Notes under the pieces: model-generated
What the model saw: only the letters and a program-made list of their open reading frames with translations
Told to the model about the DNA's origin: nothing
Database searches by the model: none
In this document: positions 27,423 to 38,986 of the stretch, in pieces
Layout of the letters: each line of letters begins with the position of its first letter
Position numbering within the stretch: the stretch's first letter is position 1
Translations under genes and position numbers: made by a program
Source: Ichthyophthirius multifiliis
Taxonomy: Eukaryota; Ciliophora; Oligohymenophorea; Hymenostomatida
Direction: 5' to 3'
NCBI RefSeq assembly: GCF_000220395.1
Contig: NW_004086815.1
Coordinates: forward strand, 1-64,000
Length of the DNA: 64,000 bases

Positions 27423-27690
27423 AAAATCATAATATTGTTTTTGTAAATAAAAAACTTCTTTATAAAATATATGATATGAATTAATTTAATAACAAATTAA
27501 AATAATTATAAAAATTTATTATTATTTTCAGATAATTTCTTATATAGAATCATATATAAATAAATATTATAAAATAAAAATAATATATATATCTTTTACT
27601 TGCCAACACACTAAAAAAATAAATAAAAATCTTATCCAAAAAATAAAATAAAATAAAAAAGATATATATAATAAATATAAATATAAAAAA

Positions 27691-29134
27691 ATGTCTGAAT
27701 AACAAGAAGAATAAAAGCAACAAGCTCCTGCTTTAGAAATAGATTTAAAGAACCGTATGAAAAATGTACGTTAATGGTTCCACAAAGTAAAAGATGAGAA
27801 CGAAAAAAAGACTTCGTTTCAAAATTTATATTCGACATGGCCCAAAGTGAGATCGGGAAAGCCAGAATAGTATTTTTTTTTAACAGTAAAGTTGACTTAG
27901 AATCATTCTATCAAAAACTTTAATCAGATGAGAGTTTACAAAATTTAAAAGAAAAATAGATGTACTTCACGCTGATTTAGAAATGGCGATAAGGAAAAGA
28001 AAAAGAATTGATTTCGATGAAGGAAAGACCCAATTTTTACTCACAACAAACCTAGTGGCAAGAGGTATAGACTTTAATAACGTAAGTGTCGTAATAAATT
28101 GTGATGTACCAATCCATATCAAAAAAAGAGGTCAAAATGACTCCGGTCCAATAAAACCTGAATAAATAGATACTGAAACTTACATTCATAGAGTCGGAAG
28201 AGCGGGAAGAGCTGATAAAAAAGGAGTAGCATTAACATTATCTAATTAGCCTGGAGAAGAGTCTATAATAACTGAGGGGGCTAAATTTGATATTACAATA
28301 ATAAGTAAATATGAAAAATAGGAAATTTTTGATCATTTAAAAAACTGCATTTCTCATAATTAGGAAGTCATAAATTAAAAAAAAGGAGAATATTCTTCCA
28401 AAAAATGGTCTGATTTACTCCTTTCTTAACCTGTGATAGAAAAAATGCAAAAAAGTGGATTTGCTAAACCTCGGGCTGCTTAAGCAATTGCAGTACCGAA
28501 AATTATTAATTATTAGGCTGATAATAAAAATGTTTATTCATTAATGTCTATTTATGGCTTCCCAAATGGAAGAGGGAAAACCTTCTGCTTTTTATTACCT
28601 GTAGCAGAAAAATATGATTCTAATTTATAATCTCATGTCACTTTCAAAATTAATTCTGGACCCAAAAAAGGATAAGATGGTTATAAATGGATGCCTTAAG
28701 TTGTTATTTTGGCTCATTCGAAAGAATTATGTCTTTAAATTGGAAAATAATTGAGTTTGTGTATGCCTGACGAAAAAAAATATGAAATTTCTTACCTATT
28801 TGCTGATACAGATACTAAAGATATTAAAGGATCTGTATGTATTGGTACGCCTGGATATGTGGAAAAAATCATGAAAAGTCTAGATTTTAAAAACCTTAAG
28901 TTCCTAATTTTAGATGAGGCAGATGAAGTAATTCATTCTCAAACTAAAAACGTAAAAGATATTGTGGATAAAACTTTTAAAGCTATAGTTGATAATAATT
29001 TGAAAAATACCCAAGTTTTACTGTTCTCGGCAACTTTTGATTAAAAAGATTTCGAAGTTTTAGAGGATGTGGTTGATGATTCAGATTATAATAAAGATAA
29101 AATTAATATTGAAACTCATTGGGATATTGTTTGA
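27691..29134 (+). CDS. DEAD-box RNA helicase (Dbp5/DDX19-like) with circularly permuted domain order
   Basis: All DEAD-box motifs are present, but the C-terminal RecA domain comes first. After a Gln-rich start (MSEQQEEQKQQAPALEIDLK) the order is: linker helix VRQWFHKVKDEN; motif IV ARIVFFFNSKVDLESFYQKL; LHADLEMAIRKRK; motif V FLLTTNLVARGIDF; motif VI HRVGRAGR (28187-28210). Then follow the Q-motif region SSKKWSDLLLSQPVIEKMQK-SGFAKPRAAQ, motif I GRGKT (28568-28582), Ia LAHSKELCLQIGKQL, TPG, DEAD (28913-28924) and SAT (29027-29035). TGA is at 29132-29134, about 30 codons after SAT. The VKRGQND..IKP insert between motifs V and VI favours a Dbp5/DDX19-type mRNA-export helicase. Two one-base frame breaks sit at A-runs near 27800-27830 and 27945-27955; correcting them gives about 480 residues. 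No second N-domain lies upstream and no C-domain downstream. Confidence 0.85.
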
Positions 29135-29607
29135 AGTAGGGAAATAATATAAACTTATTTTATAAAAGATTAATAAGAATAAAAAAAAAAATTAAGATTT
29201 TTTTATTTTCAATTTATATATTTTTTTAAAAAATTAATATTTTATTTCTTATAAAAAAAAAATAATAAATTATTAAATAAAAAAAAAAAAAAAGATAAAA
29301 ATTAAAAAAAATAATTAATATATATTTATTATATACTAATATTTATTATTAATCTATTATTTATATATATATATAATATTTATAAGATAGTAATAGTATC
29401 AATATATTAATTTTATTTAGATATCGGAATATTAATTTTAATAAAATTAAAATTTTTAAATAATATATGTATATGAGGAAAATTATTTCCATAAAATAAC
29501 AAATTAAAAATAAAAAATATATATTATATGCGATATTATTATAAAATAATTTTAAAATAAATTATAAGATATATGTAAGAATATTTATTATTATAATTAT
29601 TATTAAA

Positions 29608-29649
<42 letters not shown>

Positions 29650-30171
29650 ATTACTATTTTTATTTTTATTATTAATCATTATAGCTTTTTTATCTAATTT
29701 ATTTTTTTTGTTTATCTAATTATAAAATATCTTTTTTTAAATTCTGAATATAATAAATATAATTCAAATAAATTTTTTTTAATATTGATATAAACAAATC
29801 ATTAAATAATTACATTAATCATCTATAATTAATGATTTTTTAAATAGATTTTTAATTGTTATGAAATAAGGAATTTTTTATTAATTTTTTTTTTTATTAT
29901 ATTTTTATTTATTTCATTTTTTTTTTTTTGTAATATGTAAATATAATATTGATTATTTTTATATATTGAATTTTTTTTATGTAATATATTTATATAAAAT
30001 ATTATTTGGATTATAAATATACAATTATTTTTATATAAATAAAATATTATTTTTATTTCTTCAATTATTTAAATATTTTTTTAATATTTTTTTTTATTTG
30101 TTAATTAATATTTTCAAATAATTTTTTGATAATTTCAAAATAAAATAACGAAAAAAAAAAAAAAATTAAAA
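29135..30171. other. Intergenic with ATT tract
   Basis: About 1 kb of A/T sequence with an (ATT)n run at 29608-29646. No gene seen. Confidence 0.55.
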
Positions 30172-31160
30172 ATGTATAATTATTTATATTCAAACTATAA
30201 TTTAAATGAAGTAATAATTCGTGAAAAGTACAATAAAATAAAATTTAACTTTTAGAATAAAAAAAAATATAAAAATATTTAAAAAATTTATTTTATGAAA
30301 TTGTTCCTTTTACACTTTTATTATTTATTTTAATTAAAAAAATATACTAAAAACCAAACAAAAAAGAAACAAAAAGATACATAAATAAAAACTTTAATAA
30401 ATATAAAAAGATCATAAAAATAATTATTTAGATTAAAAACATGAAAGTTTTTTAACAAATTATCAATTATCTAAAACAAGAACATATCATTTTCTAGAAA
30501 AAGAAAAATAATTAAAAATTCAAAAAAATAATAATAGTTTATTAAATAAATTATTAAATATAACATCAAAACCTTATATATCTCCTCCTGTTTCAAAAAA
30601 TATAACTAATATAAAATATGTAATTTAAATTTTAATAATAAATGATTTCCTTATATTAATTAAATATTAGAAATCACCAGGTGAATCATATAATATGACA
30701 GCATTAAAAAATCATAGAAATGTTATTTAATTGAAAAACAAAGCTTTTATGATTGGTTAAGAAAATGAAAAAATAGCAAGTAGAATTATTGCAAAGTAAA
30801 ATATAAACTATTAAAGATAAATAAATTATTTATTTTTAAAATAAGAGAGTCATCGATTAAAAAAGTTGATTTGGAAAAATAATATTTGATAAATTAATAA
30901 TACAAAAACAGGATTATCCGCTATAATTTAGATCTTTAATAAAATGAACTTATTGATAATTTAAAGTTGCTTATTTTTGTAATATTTCTATAAATTTTAT
31001 AATTTTTTATAAAAAGAGGAATACAATATCATAAAAATGCTTAAAAAAACTCTTCTAAATATTTAAATAGTAAAACGAGCAAAAATAAATAACAATTTAA
31101 AATTAGAAGTTTTTCTGTTAATAAAAAAAAATATTATAAAAAAAATATATATAAATATAT

Positions 31161-31221
<61 letters not shown>

Positions 31222-32188
31222 TTTTATAAAGCCATTAAAAGATAATAACTATATAAATTAAGAACAATATAAAAAAGTCAAAATAATATAATTTATTCCA
31301 AAAAAATCGAAAGAAAATAAAAAATGCTTATTTAAATATGAATTAGAAAAATAAAAACTTAGTATATAATTATAAAAAGAAAATATTTAAAATAATAATT
31401 ATACTGAAAATGGAAATAAATAATAAAATTAATCATAAATTAAATAAATTAAAAAAAAAGAAAGTATAATTACAGTTACCAATATATAAAATTAAGTAGA
31501 AAATAATATAGAGACTAATATTGAATAAAATATAAGTAATTATTAATATGACTAAACATAAGAGAAACCTACTAAATTAAATAAACAACAATAAAAATAA
31601 CGAAATAGACATTTTAAACATTCAAAAAGCTAAAGATCATTAAAAGATAATAGTTTTAAGAAAAATAGTGTATAAGAAGATAAAAAAGAAGAATATTAAG
31701 AGGAATATTAATAATAACTATAATGCCATAATAATTATATGAATGATTATTACTTGTAAAAACAAATAAATTTTGAAGTAAGTGAATTTGATAAAAATTA
31801 AGAATAATTAGAAAATAGTTTAAATTATAGTAACAAATTAGATTCAGATGAATCTAATTAATAAAAATCTATTTAATAAATTAATGAATAATAATAAGAA
31901 ATATAAATAAAATAAAAAAAATATAGGTATAACTATAATTACAAACAATTTTTATTTATTTTTTTAATTAGTGATTATTTATCAAAACAATTATATTTCA
32001 AATAAAATTCTTAAAATTAGAATATGAATGAGAAATCAGTAAATAATAAAAAAGAATATGAATTAGAAGAAGAAATAAAAGAAGAAATGCTAAAAGAAAA
32101 TAAATCCAGTGAATATTTTCAATAATAAGATTATGAAATTAATGAAGAAGATTAATATAATGATAGAAGTTTTGATTTAGATATTTGA
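30172..32188 (+). CDS. CFAP97/Hemingway-like ciliary protein with long low-complexity tail
   Basis: Starts MYNYLYSNYNLNEVIIREKY (30172). The informative part is 30420-30890: HFLEKEKQLKIQKNNNSLLN, then KLLNITSKPYISPPVSKN, an intron (about 30620-30670), and MTALKNHRNVIQLKNKAF followed by IGQENEKIASRIIAKQ. This pairing of 'eN..Ll.kl..I..rp' and 'R......EN..i..RI' is the CFAP97 (KIAA1430/Hemingway) arrangement found in axoneme-associated proteins, apt for a ciliate. A TGA at 30887-30889 may end a short form. However, splicing plausibly carries on into a Gln/Asn/Lys-rich tail (31230-32188) that ends NEEDQYNDRSFDLDI. An intron in the tail contains a TA microsatellite (31165-31217). The start exon and the join between the two halves are uncertain; two genes are possible. 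Confidence 0.5.
31165..31217. repeat. (TA)n microsatellite in an intron
   Basis: A TA run inside the probable intron that ends with AG just before CCATTAAAAGATAATAAC. Confidence 0.8.
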
Positions 32189-32413
32189 TATTTTAATAAA
32201 TAAAAAAAATACAATTATTTTATTTCATTTAAATATAAAATTTAAAATAATTAATAAACTTTAATTTTTATTTTTTTAATATATTTAAAATAATTGTTTT
32301 AATGTAATACATTAATACAATCATTATTAGTTTTTTTTTTTTTTCATATACACGTATATATATATAAATTGTTTTTTTATAGGTTTTTTTTTTTTTTTTT
32401 AAAAAAAATTAAA

Positions 32414-32828
32414 ATGATTTCTTCTTAAAAAAAAGATGGTGTATTTAATTTTAATATGCAGTAATAAAAAATATAATAAATATTTTTTACAAAAAAATAA
32501 TAAAAAGTGCAAATCCATTACTTAGTGTTATTGTTGATAACGAATGGAGAAAGGAATCATTTAAAAGTAAAACATTATTTTTAATTTATATTAATTTAAT
32601 AAATAATTAAGATGTTAATATTTTTATTCCTGAATGTGCAAAACTTACAATAAATAACGAAAATAATGAAAATCATGAACCATCTTTAAAGTTTCCTATT
32701 GAGAAATCCAAAGAATGGAATGATATTGGAATACATGAATTATTAGGTATTTTTTTAAAAAAAAAAAATTTATATTATGAAAAGGAAAATATACTGATAT
32801 TAAGGACTTGGATAAAAAGGATAAATGA
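32414..32828 (+). CDS. Small four-exon hypothetical protein, 94 aa
   Basis: Exons 32414-32460, 32508-32566, 32612-32746 and 32785-32828 join in phase at every junction (47, 59, 135 and 44 nt) to give 94 residues ending at TGA. Sequence: MISSQKKDGVFNFNMHANPL, LSVIVDNEWRKESFKNVNIF, IPECAKLTINNENNENHEPS, then SLKFPIEKSKEWNDIGIHEL and LGKYTDIKDLDKKDK. The three introns are 38-47 nt. The ordered hydrophobic/charged pattern and perfect splice phases make a real protein likely. I do not recognise the family. No signal peptide or membrane segment. Confidence 0.75.
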
Positions 32829-33359
32829 ATATTATTTTTTAATTAGTTAATAAATATTATTTTTTTTTTAAAAAAAAAAATTAAAATTAAAAATATAATG
32901 AATAAAAAAATTATTAAAAAAAATAAAAATTATTAAATATAATAAAATTAAATAATATTGAATAATATAAAAATAAATATAAAGAAGTTAATATATTTAA
33001 AATATATAATATTTAATAAATATTTATTTATTATTTTAAGTATTATATCATAAAATACTATCAAAAAAGTATTATTAATAATTTTGTTAATACTTAAAAC
33101 TAAATAATTATAACATTAATATATTAAAATTTCTTTTATAAATAATATAATATGAATAAATAAATATTATATTTAAAGTCTTCTATAACATATATATAAA
33201 TATTAGTTATATAATGCAATTCAAATAGCTTTCTAGCTATATAGGAAATTAGTCTTTATTTTAATGCATTTTTGAGTATAGCTATCTAATTTATTCTTTT
33301 AAATATTAGGAGTATGAATGTTAACATAACATTAAAAATTACTTTTTTATCTCAAAAAG

Positions 33360-33690
33360 TTAATTATATCATCATGCTTTTAATTACCATCTTTATGTTA
33401 TTCATACTATCATTCTCATAATCTTCTTTTTAATATCATTATTATTTTATACAAGTTTTTCTAAATTGTCTCACATAAAGTTAATATTTTTTAAAATAAT
33501 TTGCTTATTATTATTGTTTAGTATATTTTTAATTAGCAATTAATTTATCTAAAGCATCTTTACCTTTTTTTTATATATATTTATACTGATTATTTTTTAT
33601 TATTTAATAAATAAAGTTTGCTTTTTTAATTTAAGACAATTTATTAGATATTTTTATTAAATGTCAATAATCTTGATAAAATTATACATA
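33360..33690 (-). pseudogene. Possible degenerate coding remnant
   Basis: A minus-strand frame reads SNKLSQIKKANFIYQIIKNN, YKYIQKKGKDALDKLIANQK, then YFKKYQLYVRQFRKTCIKQQ. It meets TGA and continues YQKEDYENDSMNNIK. Composition is like a coiled protein, but there is no ATG or family signature. Chance cannot be excluded. Confidence 0.2.
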
Positions 33691-34896
33691 ACTTATAAAT
33701 TTAAATCCTCAAAATTTTTATACATACTTATTCAATTGCATATTACTTTTATATATATAAATTATCAGTAAATAAAGAATCATGCTCTAAAATTTATTTG
33801 GATTAATATATTTATAATATTATTTTACATATAAATTTCAAATAAATATCATGTTTTATATAGTCGTATTCTAATATTAATTTTATTTATAAGGAAACAT
33901 ATTTCTAAATAATTTTTTAGAAATTTAAAGCATATGATAATGTAAATTTCTTTAAAATATTTATACAAGTATTAAATTTGATAAAAATAAATTTATTATT
34001 ATAAATATTATTTAGTTATTCATTAATAGGAAATATAACTTTAGTCTTTATATTTTTATTTTTTATACGAAAAAAGTATATGATATTTTGGAATGTAAAT
34101 ATTCTTAATTTAAACATATAAAAATTAAATATCCTATTTTTTTGCTTAATTATTGTCAAAAAAAAAATATAAATTCTTAAAATAAATTTAAATAAAGCCA
34201 TTTTTTTAGATATATTTATTTTAATGTATAAATTATAAAGAAATACCTATTTTTTAATATCATATAATATTAATAAATATATTCAATATTTTTTTTTTTT
34301 TTATGTTTTTAAATTTATTGTTTAAATTCATTTTGGAATTTAAATATTGCATGAGAATATTAAAACTTATATTTATTTTATTTTTAGAATATATTTTATA
34401 ACAATTTTTAGGCAAACTTAGATTTTATTTGTAAAAATAAAGAAAAATTTACTTTATAAATTGATTATTTAAATTTTAATATTTTTAAGACAAAACGAAT
34501 TGATTTATAGTTTATTTTATTCATCGTTTTAGTAAAAAATAAACATAAAATTTTTAATTTTTAAATAGAGATACCATTTTTAACAATATTAATATATAGG
34601 TTACTAATAAAAAAAATATTTTAAGAGATTTTTTTATAAGTTGTATCAGGAAAAATATTAAAGTTAATTTTAGATAATTATTATTTTAATATTTTATTAA
34701 AATTATCAAAAATAAACCATATATATATATGTTAATATAAATATAAGAAATTATAGAAATTATGGAATTTTTAAAATTAAATATTAATTATTAGGGGAAA
34801 AAATACAATTTAAATATAAATAATAATAAATTTTAAAATACAATATATATTGAATAAAAATCAATAAATAATTTTTATTATAACTATTTATAAAAA

Positions 34897-34897
34897 A

Positions 34898-34936
<39 letters not shown>

Positions 34937-34937
34937 A
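34897..34937. repeat. (AAAT)n microsatellite just upstream of the deaminase start
   Basis: About ten tandem AAAT/TAAA units end 11 bases before the ATG of the adenosine deaminase gene. They lie in its probable 5' untranslated leader. Confidence 0.85.
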
Positions 34938-34948
34938 AATTAATAAAA

Positions 34949-36413
34949 ATGGAAAAATATCTTAAATAACGTTCAAAATGCCTCTAATAACTATAATCTA
35001 ATAAATACAAAGGTCTTAAATTTACAGAGCTCGAATTATAAGCAAATGAATTATTTAAGAAATTGATTTTTAAAGAACGTGATCTGCATGATGATCTATT
35101 TTACAAAGTTCACACTTTGAAACACATTGAATATATAACTTAAAAATCTGAGTTATATTAAGCAATCTTAAAATTACCAAAAGGAGCTGTTTTGCACATT
35201 CACATAGATTGCTGTAACGACATAGAATGGTTTATGAAAGAAATAGCATTCTTAGATACTTCCTATTACAATGAAGAAACCCAATGCTTTAAATATATAA
35301 AAGTTGGAGAAGAAATTGAAAAAGGATATAAAAGCTTAAAATAAGAAAGAGACAAAAGTCAAAATAAGTAAGAATATGAAGAAAAAATAAAGAGCATACT
35401 AATCGTATAAGAAGCTGATAGAATTTCTAAACATAACATTTGGAAACTATTCGAAGGGAAAATTATAGGTATTAACTAAATAATTTATTATGAAGAAAAT
35501 TTCAAAAGATACTTAAAATAATATTTGACCAACTTTGCTTAATAAGGTGTTTTTCATATTGAAGCAAGATCTCTTTTAGGCTCTATTTTTAATGAAAACC
35601 ACTAACCATTAAACATTGATTAAGAAGTGAAACTTATCTAAGATGTAATCACTTAAGTTTAAAAAGAGTTTCCTTTATTTACTTTCAAAATTATAATCTA
35701 AGGACTTAAAATGTGGGATACTTCTTAAATAGAAAAATATATGGAATCTGCTATTAATGCAAAAAAATAATACCCTGATCTTTTTTGTGGATTTGATATG
35801 GTATAAGAAGAAGATGCTTATAAAAATATGGTTGAAATGGCACCAGCCTTATTAAAATTTCCCTAAATGTGTAAGAAAGCAAAAGTTCAATTACCTTTTG
35901 TATTTCATGGAGGAGAGTCACTTGAACATCACAAAAATAGTAATATTCTTGATGCAGTTATGATGGGATCTAAAAGAATAGGACATGGCTTGAACTTATC
36001 TTAACATTCTTATCTATATAATAAGATTAAAGATAAAAAAATATGTATTGAAATTTGTCCTGTTTCTAATTAAATTCTTAAATACATTGATGACATCAGA
36101 TGTCATCCTATAAAATCTTTCATTAATTATGGCATTAAAGTTTGTATTAATCCTGATGATCCTGGATTTTTTGGTTATAATGGAGTTGCCATGGATTTTT
36201 ATTTTTGTGCTGTTGGACCTGTATTAGGTATTTTTAAAAAAAATTTATATTTTTTTATACATTTTTTTTTTAGACTATAAAGATCTTAAGCTTTGTGCAT
36301 TTAATTCGGTTGAATATTCCTTATTAAATAAAAAAGAAAAAAAAAATTTATGGTCAGACTTAGAAAGAAGATTTTAAGAATGGTCTTAATGGATGATTAA
36401 TACTTATAAATGA
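34949..36413 (+). CDS. Adenosine deaminase, ADGF/ADA2 (CECR1) type, 472 aa
   Basis: Exons 34949-36227 and 36274-36413 join in phase to 472 residues. Adenosine deaminases convert adenosine (or deoxyadenosine) to inosine using a zinc ion. The metal and catalytic motifs appear in order: LPKGAVLHIHIDC (His-x-His), CGFDMVQEEDA, PFVFHGGESLEHH (His..Glu; usually HAGE), SKRIGHGLNLS (His), CIEICPVSNQILK and INPDDPGFFGYNG (Asp; usually S-x-DDP). The long N-terminal helical part and the 'FD.V.QED' and 'EICP.SNQ' blocks are those of the ADGF/ADA2 branch rather than ADA1. ADGF proteins are usually secreted, but the start MEKYLKQRSKCLQQ has no signal peptide, so this copy may be intracellular. It probably serves purine salvage. 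Confidence 0.93.
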
Positions 36414-36578
36414 AATTTTTTTATTGAAAAATATATATATATATTTTTTTCTATATGAAATTATTTATTTTTCTATGATATAATAATATAATTTATGTAT
36501 ATTTATTTAACATTTTTTTATATTGTTTTATTTAAATATTTTTACTCAATTAAACAATAAAAATATATAAATTATAAT

Positions 36579-38015
36579 TCATTAATTATTTTCCGTTTCT
36601 TAATCAAAAAAGTTATTGTTAATAATATACCTAATTGATTATAATATAATATTTCTTTCTCTATATATTTCATCCAAAACTAAATTTGTAAGCAAATTAT
36701 TTTATCTATAGTGATAACTACTAGTGCTTCCTTTAAAATTTATTGCATAATCTATTTCATCCTTTTATTTTTCTTTTTTGCTTTTCAAATCCTTAATCAT
36801 TTCTTCAACTTTTTCATTATCTTATTCTTTTTCTCCGCACATTCTTATTTCTTAAGGTAAATCATCTTATTCTTCTTATAAATTATTGTCTTATAATTAT
36901 TCTTATTATAAATTTTATTATCGAATTTAATTTTCATCGATTTTAATTTTTGAATATATTTCTCTTTTTTCATCAAGATTTTTTTTTAAAATGTTATTTT
37001 ATTTTTTTATTTTTTTAATTAATTAAGGTTTATCAAGCTCATTATATTGTTCCTTATTATTTTGCATATTATTTTATTATAAATATTATGGTTATTATTT
37101 TTTCTTTTGAATTTTGTGGGATTTTTATCCTTCTGAATAATGCTTTTTCAACATTTCTAAATGCTTTTAATGAGTTTCTAATTTTCTTAAGCTGGTATTT
37201 GATAACATAATTTTTTTTCTTATTTTTATTTCCAATTAGGATAATTCTGGCTTTTCAATAAAACCTAAAGTTGCTCTTTATTCCAATTCTTTTTTTTTTC
37301 TTTCTGTATTTTCTTTTGTGGGATAATTTAACTTTCTTGATTAAATCCATTTTTATATCTCTTCTAATTCTGTTTCTGTATGTACCTTTGTTTATTCTAT
37401 TTATTCTATACTTTTAGTAATACTGTTTAAATTATTATTACTTTGATTATTAATATTTGCATTGTAATTAATATTATTATTATTGTTAAAATTTTTATTA
37501 AAATTATTGTTTTTCTTAAAATTATTTATATTTTTAAAATTATTATTATATTTATTCATATTTTTTTAATTTATCGTATTCTAGAGATTAATATTTTAAT
37601 ACTAATTTTTAATATATTGCATATTTTTTTAATTATTTTATACCATATTATTCATTGGTGGTTATGGTGGAACTGGATTAAATGCGAAAAAGTTAAAATT
37701 AAAATTTGTTTTGTGTTATGGTTAATTTTATGCATATAAAGGTGGAACAGGGTTTTAAGGTTTAAAATTAAGCAAATCTGGTATTTGAAATTAATTGGGC
37801 AAATATTTTTATTATTATTAAATTAATTATTATTGCTAATTATTTATATTCATATTTAAATACATATTATTTAAAGATTAAGGCTGCGCTTATATATAGG
37901 GCTAATTTATAGGCTATTAAGGTATATATGAATATTAATTAGGTTAAGCATTTTATTGATAGTTTGGAATTAATAAGTTTTTTTAATTTTTTATGTTAAA
38001 ATTGTGATTATACAT
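36579..38015 (-). CDS. NUFIP1-like snoRNP assembly factor, 478 aa
   Basis: One uninterrupted minus-strand frame from ATG (38013-38015) to TGA (36579-36581). The N-terminal 200 residues are Asn/Gln/Pro-rich (NPVPPLYAQNQPQHKTN; runs of Asn near 37440-37560). The recognisable core is TELEEIQKWIQSRKLNYPTK, then ENTERKKKELEQRATLG. It matches the NUFIP1 conserved segment 'EI.KWR.ERR.NYPT..N..KK..E'. NUFIP1 (yeast Rsa1) helps assemble box C/D snoRNPs in the nucleus. A coiled, acidic C-terminal region follows (EEQDDLPQEIRMCGEKEQDN; KVEEMIKDLKSKKEKQ), ending NNFFDQETENNQ. No C2H2 finger is seen upstream of the core, unlike the human protein. Confidence 0.75.
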
Positions 38016-38407
38016 TTTTTTTTTTTATCTAATTTTATACTTTAATATTATTTTAAATATATTTAAAAAAAAATATTAATATAATATATGATTATATATT
38101 TAAAAGGTAAAATAATATATAATTAAGTAAATTAATATAAATATATTTAATGAAAATATCTTTAGTATATATTTATAAAAAATTAAATACATATAAAAAA
38201 TAAATTATAAAGTATAAATATATAGAGTAATTTATTTAGGAACTATACATATAATACATTTTTAAAAAATTTAAAATTTTATTATAATTAATTAAAAAAA
38301 AGGCCATTTATTAGAAATTTTTAAAAATTATAATTATTTTATATATTATAATTTTTTAAAATATTAAAAATAAATTTATAATATAAATTCAAATATATAA
38401 GCTCTTA

Positions 38408-38986
38408 TCAACATTAATCTTATTAAAATAATTTAGAAATACTTTATAAATATTATTGAGCTTTTTATAATTCAAAATCATCAAGTTATTCTCCAATTTT
38501 CTTAATGCTACTATCTAGTGAAAATGTTAAAACTTTTTCATTATAAGCATATTTTAAAATTGCTAAAGCCCTAATTTTATTTTCTTTATAATCTTTGAAA
38601 CTTAACAAATAGATTTATACTATTTCTTATAACAATTCTAAATCGTTTTCATTCAAAATATCGAACAACTCTAAATTTTAAAAAATACTAGAAATAGTTT
38701 TAAATTCAATAAGTTTAGCTTTAAGATTTTCATATGTTTTAGATTATTACTATTAACTAAGATTTATCATTTTTAAATATTTCTTAACACCTTATAGATA
38801 TTTTTTTCTTTGAATACTTTATTTATTTTACTAGGGTATCAATAAAGTCTAATAAAAACAAAGTAAATCTTTAGATGAAAACCTTTTTTTTAACGAAAAA
38901 AGACAAACTAACAATTCGTCAAAAACAAAAAGCATTTATTCTTAAATTCTTAAGGGATAATTTAAGTTTTACATATTCTTTAACAT
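38408..38986 (-). CDS. Hypothetical helical protein, 192 aa
   Basis: An uninterrupted minus-strand frame. ATG at 38984-38986 (MLKNMQNLNYPLRIQEQ) gives 192 residues; a second in-frame ATG four codons on is also possible. TGA is at 38408-38410. The protein looks all-helical: FVFDELLVCLFSLKKRFSSK, LKAKLIEFKTISSIFQNLEL, FDILNENDLELLQEIVQIYL, then ENKIRALAILKYAYNEKV and SIKKIGEQLDDFELQKAQQY. Regular amphipathic periodicity and absence of low-complexity sequence argue for a real gene. I do not recognise the family. No membrane segment or signal. Confidence 0.65.

Larger units (their letters stand above)
32829..34948. other. Long A/T-rich intergenic region
   Basis: About 2.1 kb without a convincing gene. 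On the minus strand near 33360-33690 one frame is fairly protein-like (KKGKDALDKLIANQKYTKQ, then YFKKYQLYVRQFRKTC) but contains an internal TGA and no visible start. It may be a gene remnant. The remainder is simple A/T sequence ending in an (AAAT)n run. Confidence 0.45.
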
